From: Styela clava
Taxonomy: Eukaryota; Chordata; Ascidiacea; Stolidobranchia; Styelidae
Length of the DNA stretch: 64,000 nt
Direction of reading: 5' to 3'
Assembly (NCBI RefSeq): GCF_964204865.1
Contig: NC_135255.1
Span: forward strand, 5,795,135-5,859,134
This document shows, one piece after another, positions 1-11,295 of the stretch (the stretch's first letter is position 1; each line of letters begins with the position of its first letter). The notes beneath the pieces were generated by a model that saw nothing but the letters and a program-made list of their open reading frames with translations, was not told where the DNA came from and did not search any database. The position numbers and the translations under genes are program-made.

Positions 1-1530
1 TTCATTAACTTTCGAATCTGTGGTCCATCAAAAATTCCAGCTCTTAATTTTTCTGTGGTTAGACTTGGAAATTTCCTGCAAATATATTTGAAACAGTCGC
101 CATCTTTCTCAAGAGCCTTCACAAACTGTTTCACGATTCCATGCTGTATGTGAAAAGGGAGGAAACACAATTTTTGAACGGTCGACCAAAGGAAGACCCA
201 AAACATTGAAAGAGCCTAAAATCAACTCACTGCGCACTGGCCAATTTTTTTTATCCAATGCTCTGTTCTTGCCCTGCTGTCCCACAACACAAAAAGCAAG
301 GAAATTTTGTGTAGCCAACTTGTAGCCCAAGAAGAAATCCAACCATTTTCAAATCGACACATATGATTCATTGGTGCTGTCTGGATGAATTTTTGTCCAG
401 TGCAAATTTGATTTCATCATATTTTTCTTTGAGGGTTGTTGAATGACCTAGAGAGCATGTGTAGACTAAATTATATTATAACCTAACAAGTATATATTTC
501 ACAATTACTCGTTCAATTAGCCTATAATTTCATTATAATTAGACAAATGGCAACAAAACGCAAAAAAAGTTGATGCTGAGTGCAAAGGGTTCAATGGCGT
601 CGAAAATATTCAAATGGAATTTTTTGAGATGCAATTCAATCAGAATATAAATCTATATTCTAATCGAGAGATGTATCACTGCTTGATTTTTATTATAAAT
701 AGTATCATCCATATGTGCGGCCTGCCAATGACTTGCAACCCTTAATTTTGGCCCGCGAGCGACAAAAGGTTGCCGACCCTGACCTAGAGGAACTGATCCA
801 AATAAGTTTCCATTAATAAGAAGAAGACATTTTAAATTTATTTTGGAACTGTCTAAAGGCCCCAATCTTAAAATTCATACTGTTGGAAACCAAGCTGCCA
901 CAGCAGGCCGGCAACGTTGTTGGAATATACTATGGCAAGAATTCAATATGGCGTTTTCTATAGAATGTTATGAGAGTTCCCGGCCGAAGTAGATTTTTTC
1001 ATTGAGTATTACCGATCACCGATATCTGAAACAGCTCCTTCAGCGGACAAAGCGGAGGTTAAGTCTTCTTCACAGCCAGGCAATTCCAATTCGGGCAAGC
1101 CTTCAAACACTGGAACAGGAATTTCATTGCAGTGTGGAATTGTCCTAATTGCAGACTCGAGATTTGGATAAACCAACAATTTCCTGTTCCTCCTATTGAT
1201 TCCCTTACCAAGGCTTAGTGTTTACTGCACAGAAGTAGCAGTCATCAAAATGATTTTTCGGTTCCCGCCAGACCATTGGAATACTAAAGCGGAGTGACTT
1301 TCTATCCTTTTTTATCCACTATCGAAGATGTTCATTGCTCACATACAATATGGTGTACCCATACCTTATCTTGATCACCCAGCATTACTTTGAAGTAAGC
1401 AAGATAAGCACACTTTACAAATTTACTGATCCCTTTTCTGTTGAATTGCAATGTATATTCTCCGCAAATATAGAAAAATACATTTAGATTGTTTAAACAA
1501 TGTCGACTATAAGAAGATGTAGCCATGCTT
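1..1530 (-). pseudogene. Decayed copy of a repeat-encoded animal protein, interrupted by a hAT-like insertion
   Basis: Reading the minus strand from about 1530 down to the left edge gives one protein in pieces, in order: FYICGEYT and GDQDKVWVHH (about 1350-1480), PMVWREPKNHFDDCYFC (about 1230-1300), YPNLESAIRTIPH then EIPVPVFEGLPELE (about 1070-1190), a DSSK stretch near 845, LKEKYDEIKFALD (about 400-435), GLQVGYTKFPCFLC (about 280-335), NWPVRSEL then LPLVD (about 170-245), and KALEKDGDCFKYI to GIFDGPQIRKLM (about 1-120). I recognise this order and these motifs as an uncharacterised protein family found in many copies in invertebrate genomes, probably transposon-borne; I cannot name its enzyme activity. 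The frame changes several times, and a TGA stands where a Trp codon is expected near 369. It is dead. The element at 454-781 splits it, and the reading resumes exactly across the target duplication. The sequence runs off the left edge. Confidence 0.72.
454..781. mobile_element. Short hAT-like non-autonomous element inserted in the decayed repeat gene
   Basis: The 8-bp duplication ACCTAGAG lies at 446-453 and 782-789. The right end reads GGTTGCCGACCCTG, a typical hAT-type end next to a GCCCGCGAGCG stretch. The left end (AGCATGTGTAG) matches poorly, so it is eroded or truncated. Removing 454-789 rejoins the minus-strand reading of the host repeat protein (FGSVPL to GHSTTLKEKYDE), which independently supports an insertion at this exact point. 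Confidence 0.7.
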
Positions 1531-1672
1531 AATTTTTGCTCCAAAAATCTGCAACTCAAACAAAACAACGCAGCTTATTCATTTCTAGTCTGACTTAACA
1601 AAATATGCCGCAATCGGCAGGCTTATTTGCTACTGAGTGTCCGCTTCTTATAAACTACATAGCTCTTTAGTC

Positions 1673-1909
1673 GGTGCTCCCGAAGTATGCGAACCAAGAT
1701 GGCGGACATCGGAACGTAACATGGGTAACAGGTTAGGGTTAGGCGATAATTTTTTTCCAATTTTCCTTATTTTAGTCCTATTATCAGTTCGAAGACTAGC
1801 CAAGAGTCTCCCGTAGTATGTATACCTAAAATTATGGCCTAACCCTAACCTAGCACACATATTACATTCCGATGTCCGTCATCTTGGTTCGCATACTTCG
1901 GGAGCCCCC
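1673..1909. mobile_element. Palindromic MITE, family K copy 1
   Basis: The ends are inverted repeats of about 40 bp that begin GGTGCTCCCGAAG and include GAACCAAGATGGCGGAC. They are flanked by CTTTAGTC (1665-1672) and CTTCAGTC (1910-1917), a 7-of-8 target duplication. Inside, GGTTAGGGTTAGG (1731-1743) and its reverse complement (1838-1850) form an inverted pair. Related copies occur at 9369, 15865, 19122, 44814 and 51469. There is no coding capacity. Confidence 0.8.
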
Positions 1910-1917
1910 CTTCAGTC

Positions 1918-3112
1918 TTTATATAGCAAATTTGACTTTTAATTTAGGGTGTGTAATGTCATAATCGTTTGGCACACATCACAATAAAAACCTACACTTG
2001 TAATTATAACGCTAAAATGCATATAGTAATACCCCTAATTTAAGGTATAAAATAGCAAATATTTCAACAATTTGACCTGATGAAAAAAAAACTAGTATTT
2101 TTTGGACTCAGCACCACAAAACTAATCTAAATCCACTTAGAAACCCTGGACACCAAAAAATGTATTGACCAGTGTTATCTATGACTACAATTTTATAGTT
2201 CTCGCAAATTTGACGCTGATTATTACCTATTTTATTATTTATTATCCAATCTATCGCAACTACTTTAGGTATTTTCGCTAACAAAATTTTTTTTCTTTTC
2301 AATAATAGATGGTATTTTGAAGGTAAGTCAATCAATCAAATATCACAGTGAATTTTTTGTTGTGTAAAATACAAAATATGAGTCTATGTATTAGTTAATA
2401 TAAGGTTGGTAAACATTTTTGTATTTTGCCATAATCAAACACCGCGATTTCTGACGTCTGTAGAAACTATCATAAATCATTTAATAAAGGTGTACAGACC
2501 CTTCTTTGCATACGACGAAGTGACAAAAAAATTTAAGATGCAATTAATTCAAGCATCCTGATAAACCGCTAGTAGTGAGTCCAGTAGCACGTCATTTAAC
2601 CATCTGAATCACGGATATAAATTTCTATGTTCTGGGATACCTGTTCTTCAAGCTGGAATAATGTTGTCTGCAAATATAATGCGCAAAACAACCTGTGGAG
2701 GCAGTCCGTGTTCATATCATCATTACAAATGCTGTCATCTCAATTGTATATATTTTGAACATGATTTTGTAAAGATCGTCGCCGAATCACTTCGTGATAT
2801 CAATATAATCAAACAATCAATATTTCAGTTGAAACGTCGCCTCCAAACTGCACGATTTCAAACATTTTTTTGACAATGCGTGACATAAATCTTTTCGTCT
2901 TACACGAAGTTTTACTCGCACGCAGTTTTACTTGAGAAATTCTGACAAGAAGTAACTTGTTTTAGCAAAAACTGGTACCCACAAATTTATATCGAGGCAA
3001 GTTGTTTGTTTTGCTACTCCGTTTCGTTTGTGTAGATTCCCAAGGTAATTAAAACATCCCTAGTTGAGTAGGTAGGCTAACGGTTTCGGCTGAGCGTACA
3101 GTTTGTGTGAAA
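1918..3112. other. Intergenic spacer, nothing recognised
   Basis: AT-rich sequence. Short open frames here lack recognisable motifs or splice structure. Confidence 0.5.
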
Positions 3113-3120
3113 CATTAAAT

Positions 3121-3984
3121 CATAGGTTCTCAAAGTGCTCCGTACGGAGCCCCAGGGCTCCGCGAGAGAAACCTAGGGGCTCCGTGAGCTATCCGATTAC
3201 TTTTTAAAATAATGACTAGTTTTGTAACTGTTCAAAGAAACAATAACAGCTTTGATAAAATTTGACAACATTGTAGCCTCGAAATATGGCAAAGAGGCGG
3301 AATCGAAAAATGACATTATTTATAAGCTGGAGCGCAGCCAGGATTCTCAAGAGGTGGGCGATTATAAAAAACGGATAACGAGATTTCTGTTGCGTAAAAT
3401 ATTCAATGTATGGCCGATGCGAGCATTTAAAGTGTCTCGTCGTAATAATTCAATTGTACTCATAGTTACTCAAGTTTCATTCGAGATTACTATTAGGATT
3501 ACTAAAATGAAGGAATACTATTCTAAAATAACATAAAATACGTGATAAACTGCCACCTATGAATAAATTGGAGTCGTATTTTTGCGATCTTGGAATTTGT
3601 CAAACTTGATTTGTTCTTTTGCACTCGAGATTATTATTAAGCAAGATATCGCCGTTAAAAAAATCACAAGATCTGGGCAAAATACGACTTCCGAAAATGT
3701 CAAAAGGGAAAAGATTCGACCCCTAGTTTATTAATATGTTTGTCAAGTGTCAAATTTACAGCTTTAGTAAGAGTATATATAATTTATCTTTGAAATTTTG
3801 ATTTATTTATGACTTGCATTAACCCCATTAAAAAAAGGTTTAGCCTTTAAATTAAGTTAAGTACTTTTAACTTACTCAGGAATATTTATCGGAAAGCTAC
3901 AATTTTAACATTTCTTTTGGGGCTCCGCGAATAATGGTCAACCTTTTCAGGGGCTCCGCAACACCAAAAGTTTGAGAACCCCTG
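3121..3984. mobile_element. hAT-like non-autonomous element with perfect 8-bp TSD
   Basis: The left end CATAGGTTCTCAAAG and the reverse complement of the right end, CAGGGGTTCTCAAAC, form the inverted repeats. CATTAAAT is present at 3113-3120 and 3985-3992, an exact 8-bp target duplication. GGGGCTCCGCG-type motifs lie just inside both ends. A 94-codon frame at 3252-3536 shows no transposase motif I recognise, so the 864-bp element is read as non-autonomous. Confidence 0.9.
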
Positions 3985-4129
3985 CATTAAATGATAAAAA
4001 CGAAATAAATTTGAGAAAGAATAAAAACCATCTAGTGCATTTAGCCATCCTAAAAAACTAAAAATCGATTGGTCTATTGGTTACGGGGAACAAAACTTAT
4101 AGCAGTAAGAAGAATAACAACATCTAGCA

Positions 4130-5201
4130 CAGTGGTACCCAAACTTTAAAAAAATATTACAAAACATTAAAAGATCACAACTAAAAATGAGATAGATGAC
4201 AAAGTTTAATGACATGGGTGCACTTGTTTCGTTGTCAAACAGCATTCAAAAGCGAACTAGCATAACCTTTATAAACTGTCTAGTACCTACTGTAACTCTC
4301 TCCCATGCCGACAGACATGCAAAAAAGCAGCGACAGCTACACCTTTGCAGTTAGTTGTATTGTATTGGCAGCAATTGAACCCTCTCTGTGATATCACAGG
4401 CCCACAGCTCTGTGACATCACAATGGGGCAAGTGAAGAATCAGTGTCTCCACTCTCCAGCAGTAATTGCGAAGCAATAAAAGGCGACAAATGTGTATTTG
4501 CAAATTTAAGCACTTCATTTTTATACTATCTATATTATCAAGCTATGAGCCACATAACTAGACTTACCATAATTTCTTGGGCATAATCCGGGACAAACTC
4601 AAAACTATGAATGAAATAACTGGACGAAAGGCCGAAGGCCTGAGCTTGGCAAATTTATATTTATAAGATTTAATATTGCATTACTCCACAGAATCTCAAG
4701 TTCTAGATTACTTTCAGCATGATATGACTCAAACAAAACCAAATGAAAGTTATTATGCCTTCTCCAACTCTAGCATAATAAGGCCTCTAATGCAGCAATT
4801 GTTGTAGTTTCAATTAAGTCAATAGAATAATGACGCAATAAACGTCACTCATTATTCCCTAACTAAATGATTTCTCAAGCTATGCGCGATATTTCACTCA
4901 ACCTAATAAGCTGAAAAAATTAAGATATAAGCCTCGAGTTGAAGCAAAATTATGCTTTTTGGGACAGAATTATTCATAATTTTGCATCAGGTTGGAATTA
5001 ATTTTGAAAATTTCACTAAAGTAAAATTCCGGGACATTTTGCTAACCGGGACGGGACACCGGGGCAGACGTTTGAACCGAGACCGTCCCGGCCAAACCGG
5101 GACGTATGGTAGGTCTACACATAACAGATTTCTCTCGCGGACCCACCGAAGGTGCTTCACGGACTCCAAAAGGTCCGCGAACCCCACTTTGGGAACCACT
5201 G
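4130..5201. mobile_element. hAT-like non-autonomous element with perfect 8-bp TSD
   Basis: It begins CAGTGGTACCCAAAC and ends with the complement of CAGTGGTTCCCAAAG, followed inside by a GGGGTTCGCGGACC stretch. ATCTAGCA occurs exactly at 4122-4129 and 5202-5209. The 1072-bp interior has no transposase reading. It contains GC-rich CCGGGAC motifs around 4590 and 5030-5105 that may be the remains of another nested repeat. Confidence 0.9.
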
Positions 5202-5382
5202 ATCTAGCATTAGGTTTTTGTAAAACGCTCTACATTTAGCCAACACTGCAATAACTCTCAGTAGTTTCTAGTACATGATCGCCCTAAAGTCAGTTTCATT
5301 CATTTCTGGAAAGTTCTGATTAAGCGTTTGTTACTTTCTTACAAGTTCTCACAAAACATCATTGCGCATTGGTGGTCTAAAT

Positions 5383-5869
5383 CAGGGGTGTGCAAGTGTA
5401 ACCTTTATTACAGGAGGGCCATATACATGAAACCGCGGGTCGCACCTTTATTTATGATAGCTTTTCTAGTAGTTGCAAGCATAAAAATTTGTTTCTTTTT
5501 GTTATTGATCTTACGGCATTGTTAGGGTGATTGCACAAATGGTGAGTGGAAACGCATAGATATACAAAAAAGATTTCTACTCAAATTTATTGTCACACCG
5601 ACTTTAAACAAATTCACGTTTTTATACCATTGTGTATTTTGCAACAGGATTTTGCCAGCTAGTGTTACTAACTTGACAGTGGCACTCAGGTACTAGTATA
5701 GACAGGCTTTGCGACGCAAAGAGATTAAAAGTGCTAGCACGTACCAGATTAACTAAACTAAAAACTCGTTTCGGGAGCACATCATTCAGATTTGGCACTT
5801 CTCCGCGGGCTGTACAATTTCTCCTTGCGGGCCGCATTTGCCCTGCGGGCCACAGTTTGCACATTCCTG
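5383..5869. mobile_element. hAT-like MITE with perfect 8-bp TSD
   Basis: The left end is CAGGGGTGTGCAAG. The right end is the complement of CAGGAATGTGCAAACTG, with GGCCCGCAGGGC just inside. GTCTAAAT is duplicated exactly at 5375-5382 and 5870-5877. At 487 bp it has no room for a transposase. It lies about 170 bp upstream of the sulfotransferase start codon, so it may overlap that gene's promoter. Confidence 0.9.
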
Positions 5870-6039
5870 GTCTAAATGAAAGTGGGTCATTGTGCTGATG
5901 ATATCGTTAACAACATAGGTCATTCCGTTCTCTTAGTAACATTTGCATAATACCTTAACAGCATCTGATTTTGATCAGGTATTGTCACCCCTACATAATT
6001 ATAGAACGCGATTGTTACCAAACCTTCGGTGGTTGCAAG

Positions 6040-8265
6040 ATGAAGATTCTAATTGTTGGTTTTTTGAAAACTGGGACCAAAAGTATGTGCCAAGCATTGA
6101 GAATTCTGGGCTACAATGTATCGGAACATGGAAGAAACTTTGAGGAGTTATATGAAGATTGGATGGAATTTCTGCAAGGCAAAGGAAACTTTGAAGATTT
6201 ACGTAAAATGTTTAGAGGTTATGACGCTACAAGTGACACGTTAGTTTTAGCTTATTGGAAAGAGTTTCTTAAAGCATTTCCAGACATTAAGGTGAGTGGG
6301 GGTTTATATATGAAAATTTTTATTACATTGTGATAATGAGGTATTAGTCATGATTTTTGCACTATTAAAAACATGATGGATTATTTATATTCCAGTTGAT
6401 TCTCACTATACGCGACGATAAATACGAATGTGCGAAGTCATTCATCAACCAATATACCAAGTACAATGAATCGGCATTTTCATTTCCACTTTCCGTCTTT
6501 TCATTGAAGGCTAGACGTTGGTGGGACCTGGAAAGGGACTCTGGTGAGATTTTAGTTAAACAAAATATCTTGAAGTCTGGCTGGGTTTACTGAGAGGACA
6601 TTTCTGCGGGGACGTATTTTCTAACTATCAGGAACTGGAGTAGGGATTTTGAATTCCCAGTAGTTTGAAGATCGGTAGGTCAAACTTAAGAAGATTTATT
6701 ATAAACTAAAAGCATTAAACCACCCTAAAATTTACAATGGAAACACAGAATGACCAAATTTGTTTTCGAATAATGGAGACAGACACAGAGAATAATGTTG
6801 ATCAAAACCGAGTCAGTCCTACAAATACCGTGTTTCCCCAAAAGTTAGATAGGGTCTGATTTAAAATTTTCTTTGGAAAAATAACACTAGGGCTTATTTT
6901 GGGAGGATGTTTTTTATTTTTATTTATCAAAAACAAAATTATAAAGTAGAGAATTGAAACGTGTAGGAAAGATTTCTTGCTAACGACAAGGTCAAAAAAT
7001 TTCGCACTATCGAATCGGTCTTATTTAAGAGGAGGGCTTATATTAAAATCATTTTTGAAATTCAAGCTGGGTCTTAGTCTTAGGCTAGGTCTTTTTTTCG
7101 GGAAAATACGGTAGCTCGCAGTTTATAGTTGAATGAAACTTTCTAGCGACTCCATAATCGTTTTTGCTAGGTGGAAGTCAACGTCGAGTAAAGTTCAAAT
7201 ATAATTTTTGAAAATTTTGTATCAGACTTTGAAAAAGGGGCTGCCTATTAATAATAAAATGTGAAAGATATATCTTTTGTAGATGGAAAACCATTAAAGA
7301 TTTGTTTTCGGGACTTATCATTCATTATTAATTGAAATTTGAAAATGTGTTATTAGAGCATGGAAAGTGTGCAGCATTTTATTTTAAGAAGTTCTCAGGT
7401 CACTAAATAAATTGATTTCAATGGTTTTATTTTATTTTCAGTTGCAAAGTTCTGCAAACCGCCTTTCGAGATAAAAGGATATGAAATATGTAAAAAAATT
7501 CCTATTCTGGACCAAGATCAGTATGCAAAATATTACGAAGACCACAATAACGATGTGCTAGAGGTAACTGTGATTTAATTTGCAGAATATATATATACGA
7601 TATTCCCCAATTTGAGATATTGATGTCTCGTGTTCGATGTGTCGCGGACCATAGTGTCCGTGTTTATGTTGTGTGTATGTATATATTTTTATGTTTATAA
7701 ACGGTTATGTTGACCCTTGTTTAATGCTGTTCTGTCGGATCTGGACTTCGACCACTCACACTACATGTGAAGAAAAAAACTGTCTTTCGATCTCTGTTCT
7801 CCGGTCTCTGCGCTGGCGGCCGGACGTATTTTCAGTTCTCTAGTGATGTAATCTGTTATGCTGTTGAAAGTTTGATATTGGAGTTGTCGTTCAATAAACA
7901 GCCAATCCGGAACCATTAGGTCTTCTGATTCATCTACAACCACGGTAGCAACATCTTCTACTGTGACAGATGTTCTACAATTAGTTTTCAACATATTTTT
8001 TCACAACTATGATATTTTTTGACAGAATGCACCTCGAGACCAATTGCTCATCTTCAATGTTAAAGAAGGGTGGGATCCGGTATGCCAGTTCTTGGGGCAC
8101 GAATTACCAGATGTGCCGTTTCCACATGAGAATAAGAATGGATCGACAACGGCACATCGTCCAAAGCATGATTCGTATGTGGAAGAAATGTACACCGAAA
8201 TGTATTTTACTCTCGCATTATTAGCTTTGGTCATTACCATTGTTGCTGCGTATTTGTGGTATTAA
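6040..8265 (+). CDS. P-loop sulfotransferase-family protein with C-terminal membrane tail (4 exons)
   Basis: Exons are 6040-6291, 6396-6543, 7442-7563 and 8026-8265. All junctions are GT-AG and keep frame (phases 0, 1, 0), giving 253 residues. Residues 7-16 (GFLKTGTKSM) are the 5'-phosphosulfate-binding P-loop. LILTIRDD with Arg90, and Ser99, match the 3'-phosphate-binding motif. Exon 4 carries GWDPVCQFLG and PDVPFPHEN, typical of the end of the Sulfotransfer_4 (PF17784) type. The last about 20 residues are a hydrophobic helix after an acidic stretch, suggesting a tail-anchored protein facing the cytosol. Family members are presumed PAPS-dependent sulfotransferases, but the substrate is unknown and activity is unproven. 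The start is the first ATG just before the P-loop; an in-frame upstream ATG at 5971 would add 23 less typical residues. Confidence 0.85.
6826..7113. mobile_element. TIR element with TA flanks inside sulfotransferase intron 2
   Basis: The left end CCGTGTTTCCCCAAAA and the right-end complement CCGTATTTTCCCGAAAA are inverted repeats flanked by TA on each side, suggesting a Tc1/mariner-like non-autonomous element. AGGTC-type motifs occur near both ends. It lies wholly within the 6544-7441 intron and does not disturb the exons. Confidence 0.65.
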
Positions 8266-8335
8266 TTTTCCATTTCTGCTTCCTGTATATATCGTTATCT
8301 CTCATATACCTCTTATTAGCATTGATCCTCTATTC

Positions 8336-8790
8336 CAGGGTGGTCCAAGGTTGTGGGCTCCGCGGGCCGCAATAGTACCAAGGTAAACAGTGCAATACAA
8401 AACAAGTACTTTTATTGTGCAAACACATAGTTATCACGTAGGCATTGCCAACCTAGGCTAATAAAATCCGCATCCGATGTTTAGTTTTCTATAATGCCTA
8501 TATTGTTAGCATATATTCCCGACCAAAACGATAGGAATCCAGGTAACAATTTAGACTGCCCGCCCATCACATCTTAACTTCGGTAGTTGCTTCAGCTAGC
8601 CATCATACTATAGTCAATTCAGTCACAGTGGTGATATAACAACAATATGTCAAACGATTTTTCTGATTTATTTTATGAGAAGCAATTTAAAATACAATAT
8701 TCTGATTACTCTCCGCGAGTGCGGCGCCGGCCACAGATAATGGAGCGGCGGGCCACATGTGGCCCGCGGGCCTGGGTTTGGACCACCCTG
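8336..8790 (+). mobile_element. hAT-like MITE, family of the 10820 element
   Basis: It begins CAGGGTGGTCCAAGG and ends GGTTTGGACCACCCTG, with CCGCGGGCC-type motifs inside both ends. Its interior matches the reverse complement of 10820-11295, for example the stretches around the TAGTTATCA and GCATATATTCCCGACC motifs. No convincing target duplication flanks it. It lies just downstream of the sulfotransferase stop codon. Confidence 0.8.
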
Positions 8791-9368
8791 GGCTAGATAC
8801 TGTGCAAAAAAATCTCAAATTTTTCATTTAAGTTGATCAAATGAAAACATGGAATAATTTTAGATTTTGAAGTGAAAACAGCCATTCGTTCATATGAACA
8901 AGGTGTCGTATTACCGTTACTCTAATACTGTATAGTAGAGTTGCCTCCAATTTGTTGTCAATTGTAAATGATTTATTTATTTTTTGTTCATATATATCAT
9001 GCAGTTTAGGCCCTCGGAACCTCAAATATGTTCGTGTGCCTCCGAGTTGGAATTTACTAACCCAGAAAAAAAAATGTAGCTTAGATGAAATCAGTAGATC
9101 ATGCTTTTTCTTTCAAAACAATATATAAATTTGTACCAGGAAAATGTGACAAGCGGTTTGTAATTCGGAATGATAGTTAGAACGTTTTACCAAAACAGCT
9201 TGCTTCAAGAATTTTACGCAAGCTCTGTTTTCCAATTTGCACTATGCCAAGATGGAGTGTCCCATAGTGCTGAAAAACGCTGTGACGTCCTCATTAACTC
9301 ATTATTGCAAAGTATTGATAGTACGGGTCATCACTGGGAATGACGACAAATTATGGTATACTAAAAAG

Positions 9369-9603
9369 GGTACCCCCGAAGTATATGAACCAAGATGGCG
9401 GACACCGGAACGTTGTATGTGTACCAGGTAGGGTTAGGCCATAATTTCAGGTACAAATACTACAGGAGTCACTTGACTAGTCCCCGAACTCGTAATAGAA
9501 CCAAAATAAGGAAAATTGGAATAATATCATGGCCTAACTCTAACCTGGTACACATACTACGTTCTGGTGTCCGCCATCTTGGTTCACACACTTCGAGAGT
9601 AAA
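9369..9603. mobile_element. Palindromic MITE, family K copy 2
   Basis: It starts GGTACCCCCGAAGTATATG, and its far end is an inverted copy containing CCGCCATCTTGGTTC. CTAAAAAG (9361-9368) and CCAAAAAG (9604-9611) match at 7 of 8 positions. TAGGGTTAGG and its inverted partner lie inside. An open frame that crosses it is repeat sequence, not a gene. Confidence 0.78.
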
Positions 9604-9611
9604 CCAAAAAG

Positions 9612-10819
9612 CACGAAATGTTAGACCATTTTCGTATATTAAGGATAATAGGCCTACTTGTTTCGTTCATGATTTCCTCGCATTGCATTATAATGTCGCT
9701 ACACACAATGGGTTTAATAACAGTGTTATTGTAATCAAAATTTCAGCTTGATCGGAAATATAACATCAATGACTCACAATTCATTGATGTCCATATGTTT
9801 CCTGCACTGGATTAGGAAAGCGGTAATTGTTGCTTGCAGCGCTAACGATTTTGCGTGTAACTTTCATTGTTAGCTAAAGAGGAATATGCAATGCAGCTGA
9901 ATTGTGAGTCAATAAATGCAGCTTCGAACCCAATTGTAAATTCCGACCTAGATGCTGTGACGTATCTAGGCTGCCATACCAGCCAATGTCTAGTCGTAAA
10001 ATGTTTCGATAAAATAATGTCAACCTCGGAATGATTGAAACTCGTTAATAATAAGGTACAAATATCTAATTTTACAACAGTCGTTTAAAATTGTCAGTAA
10101 ACGGCCAATGAAGCGCCTTTCTGAACTCTGCCACGGGCGCAGTTTTACGTAGATACTCCATTGCGCTCGATGCAATATTTTTTACGGCGATAAGTGCTCT
10201 ACTATGGTTAGGCTTATGACACATTGCTTATGAGATTTTGACATGGAAATGGGTTGGTTATCTCCATAAAAAAGTGAAAAAGTCAAGTATAAAAAAATCT
10301 GAATTTATTCACTGAAATTTGGCCTGAATGGATTTCTGATGCTAAAGGCACTGAATCAGTGAGGATTTTTTTCCATTAATTGCGTATTTATCCTACATGT
10401 CCAAATAGTCTTGAAGGCCATAAGATATAGAATACACATCTGTGTTACATTACCGCTTGTACACTCACAGATCGCATGAAGAAGTTGAAATGAATATTAA
10501 AATCATGTCTCGACACACGACTGAATCGGTAATTGCTTTTAATGGGTTTAAAATACATTAACAGCCATCAAAACAGCTCAGTCATGTGGCCAACTACGAC
10601 CTTTTGCCGATTTCCTGTGTAATCCAGAAGTGGGTTAGCCATATAAAATTATAGCAATGCAAGAATCAGGTCATATATATGCGCAAAGCATGGTAGAGCC
10701 TGAAAAATATTTTGTAAGAAATCCAAAGCAATTTGATTGCCACCAGCAAATAAGTAGTACAGTGTTTTGGCGAGAATCTAACTCTATCTACATTTAGATT
10801 ACGGCTATATTAGCTAGAT
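9612..10819. other. Intergenic spacer, nothing recognised
   Basis: AT-rich sequence without motif-bearing open frames or clear repeat ends. Confidence 0.5.
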
Positions 10820-11295
10820 CAGGGTGGTCCAAACCCAGGCCCGCGGGCCACATGTGGCCCGCCGCTTTATTATCTGTGGCCCGCGTTACATTCGGAGAGT
10901 AATCAAAAAATCGCATTTCGTGTTGTTTCGTAATAAAATTAATCAGAAAAATCTTTTGTCATATTGTCATCACTATTGTCACTGATTTAAATAGTGTTAT
11001 GGATAGCTGGGGAAACTAGCGAAGTTGAATGATGTGCTTGGCGGTCTAAATTGTTATCTGGCTTTTTAACTTTTTGGTCGGGAATATATGGAAACAATAT
11101 AGGCATCATAGAAAACTAAAAATCGAATGCGGATTCTATTAGCCTAGAATGGCTACGCCTGATAACTATGTGTTTGCACAATAAAGGTGTTTGTTTTGTA
11201 TTGTACTGTTTACCTATTCTTGGCACTACTGTGGCCCACGAACAATGCAAAAATAATTTTGTGGCCCGCGGAGCCGACAACCTTGGACCACCCTG
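10820..11295 (-). mobile_element. hAT-like MITE, inverted relative of the 8336 element
   Basis: It begins CAGGGTGGTCCAAACC and ends CCTTGGACCACCCTG, and its interior matches 8336-8790 in reverse complement. The flanks AGCTAGAT and ATCTAGCC match at only 5 of 8 positions; both centre on CTAG, a common hAT target core. It is 476 bp long and non-coding. Confidence 0.8.

Noticed and set aside
1731..1850. Telomere-like repeats as evidence of a chromosome end
   Set aside because: Only two units on each side in inverted orientation and repeated in other MITE copies; they belong to the element.
3252..3536. 94-codon frame inside a hAT-like element as a possible transposase
   Set aside because: No hAT catalytic or dimerisation motif visible and far too short.
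9395..9751. 118-codon + strand open frame
   Set aside because: Mostly the arms of the MITE at 9369-9603; a related frame appears at 19164, so it is repeat sequence.
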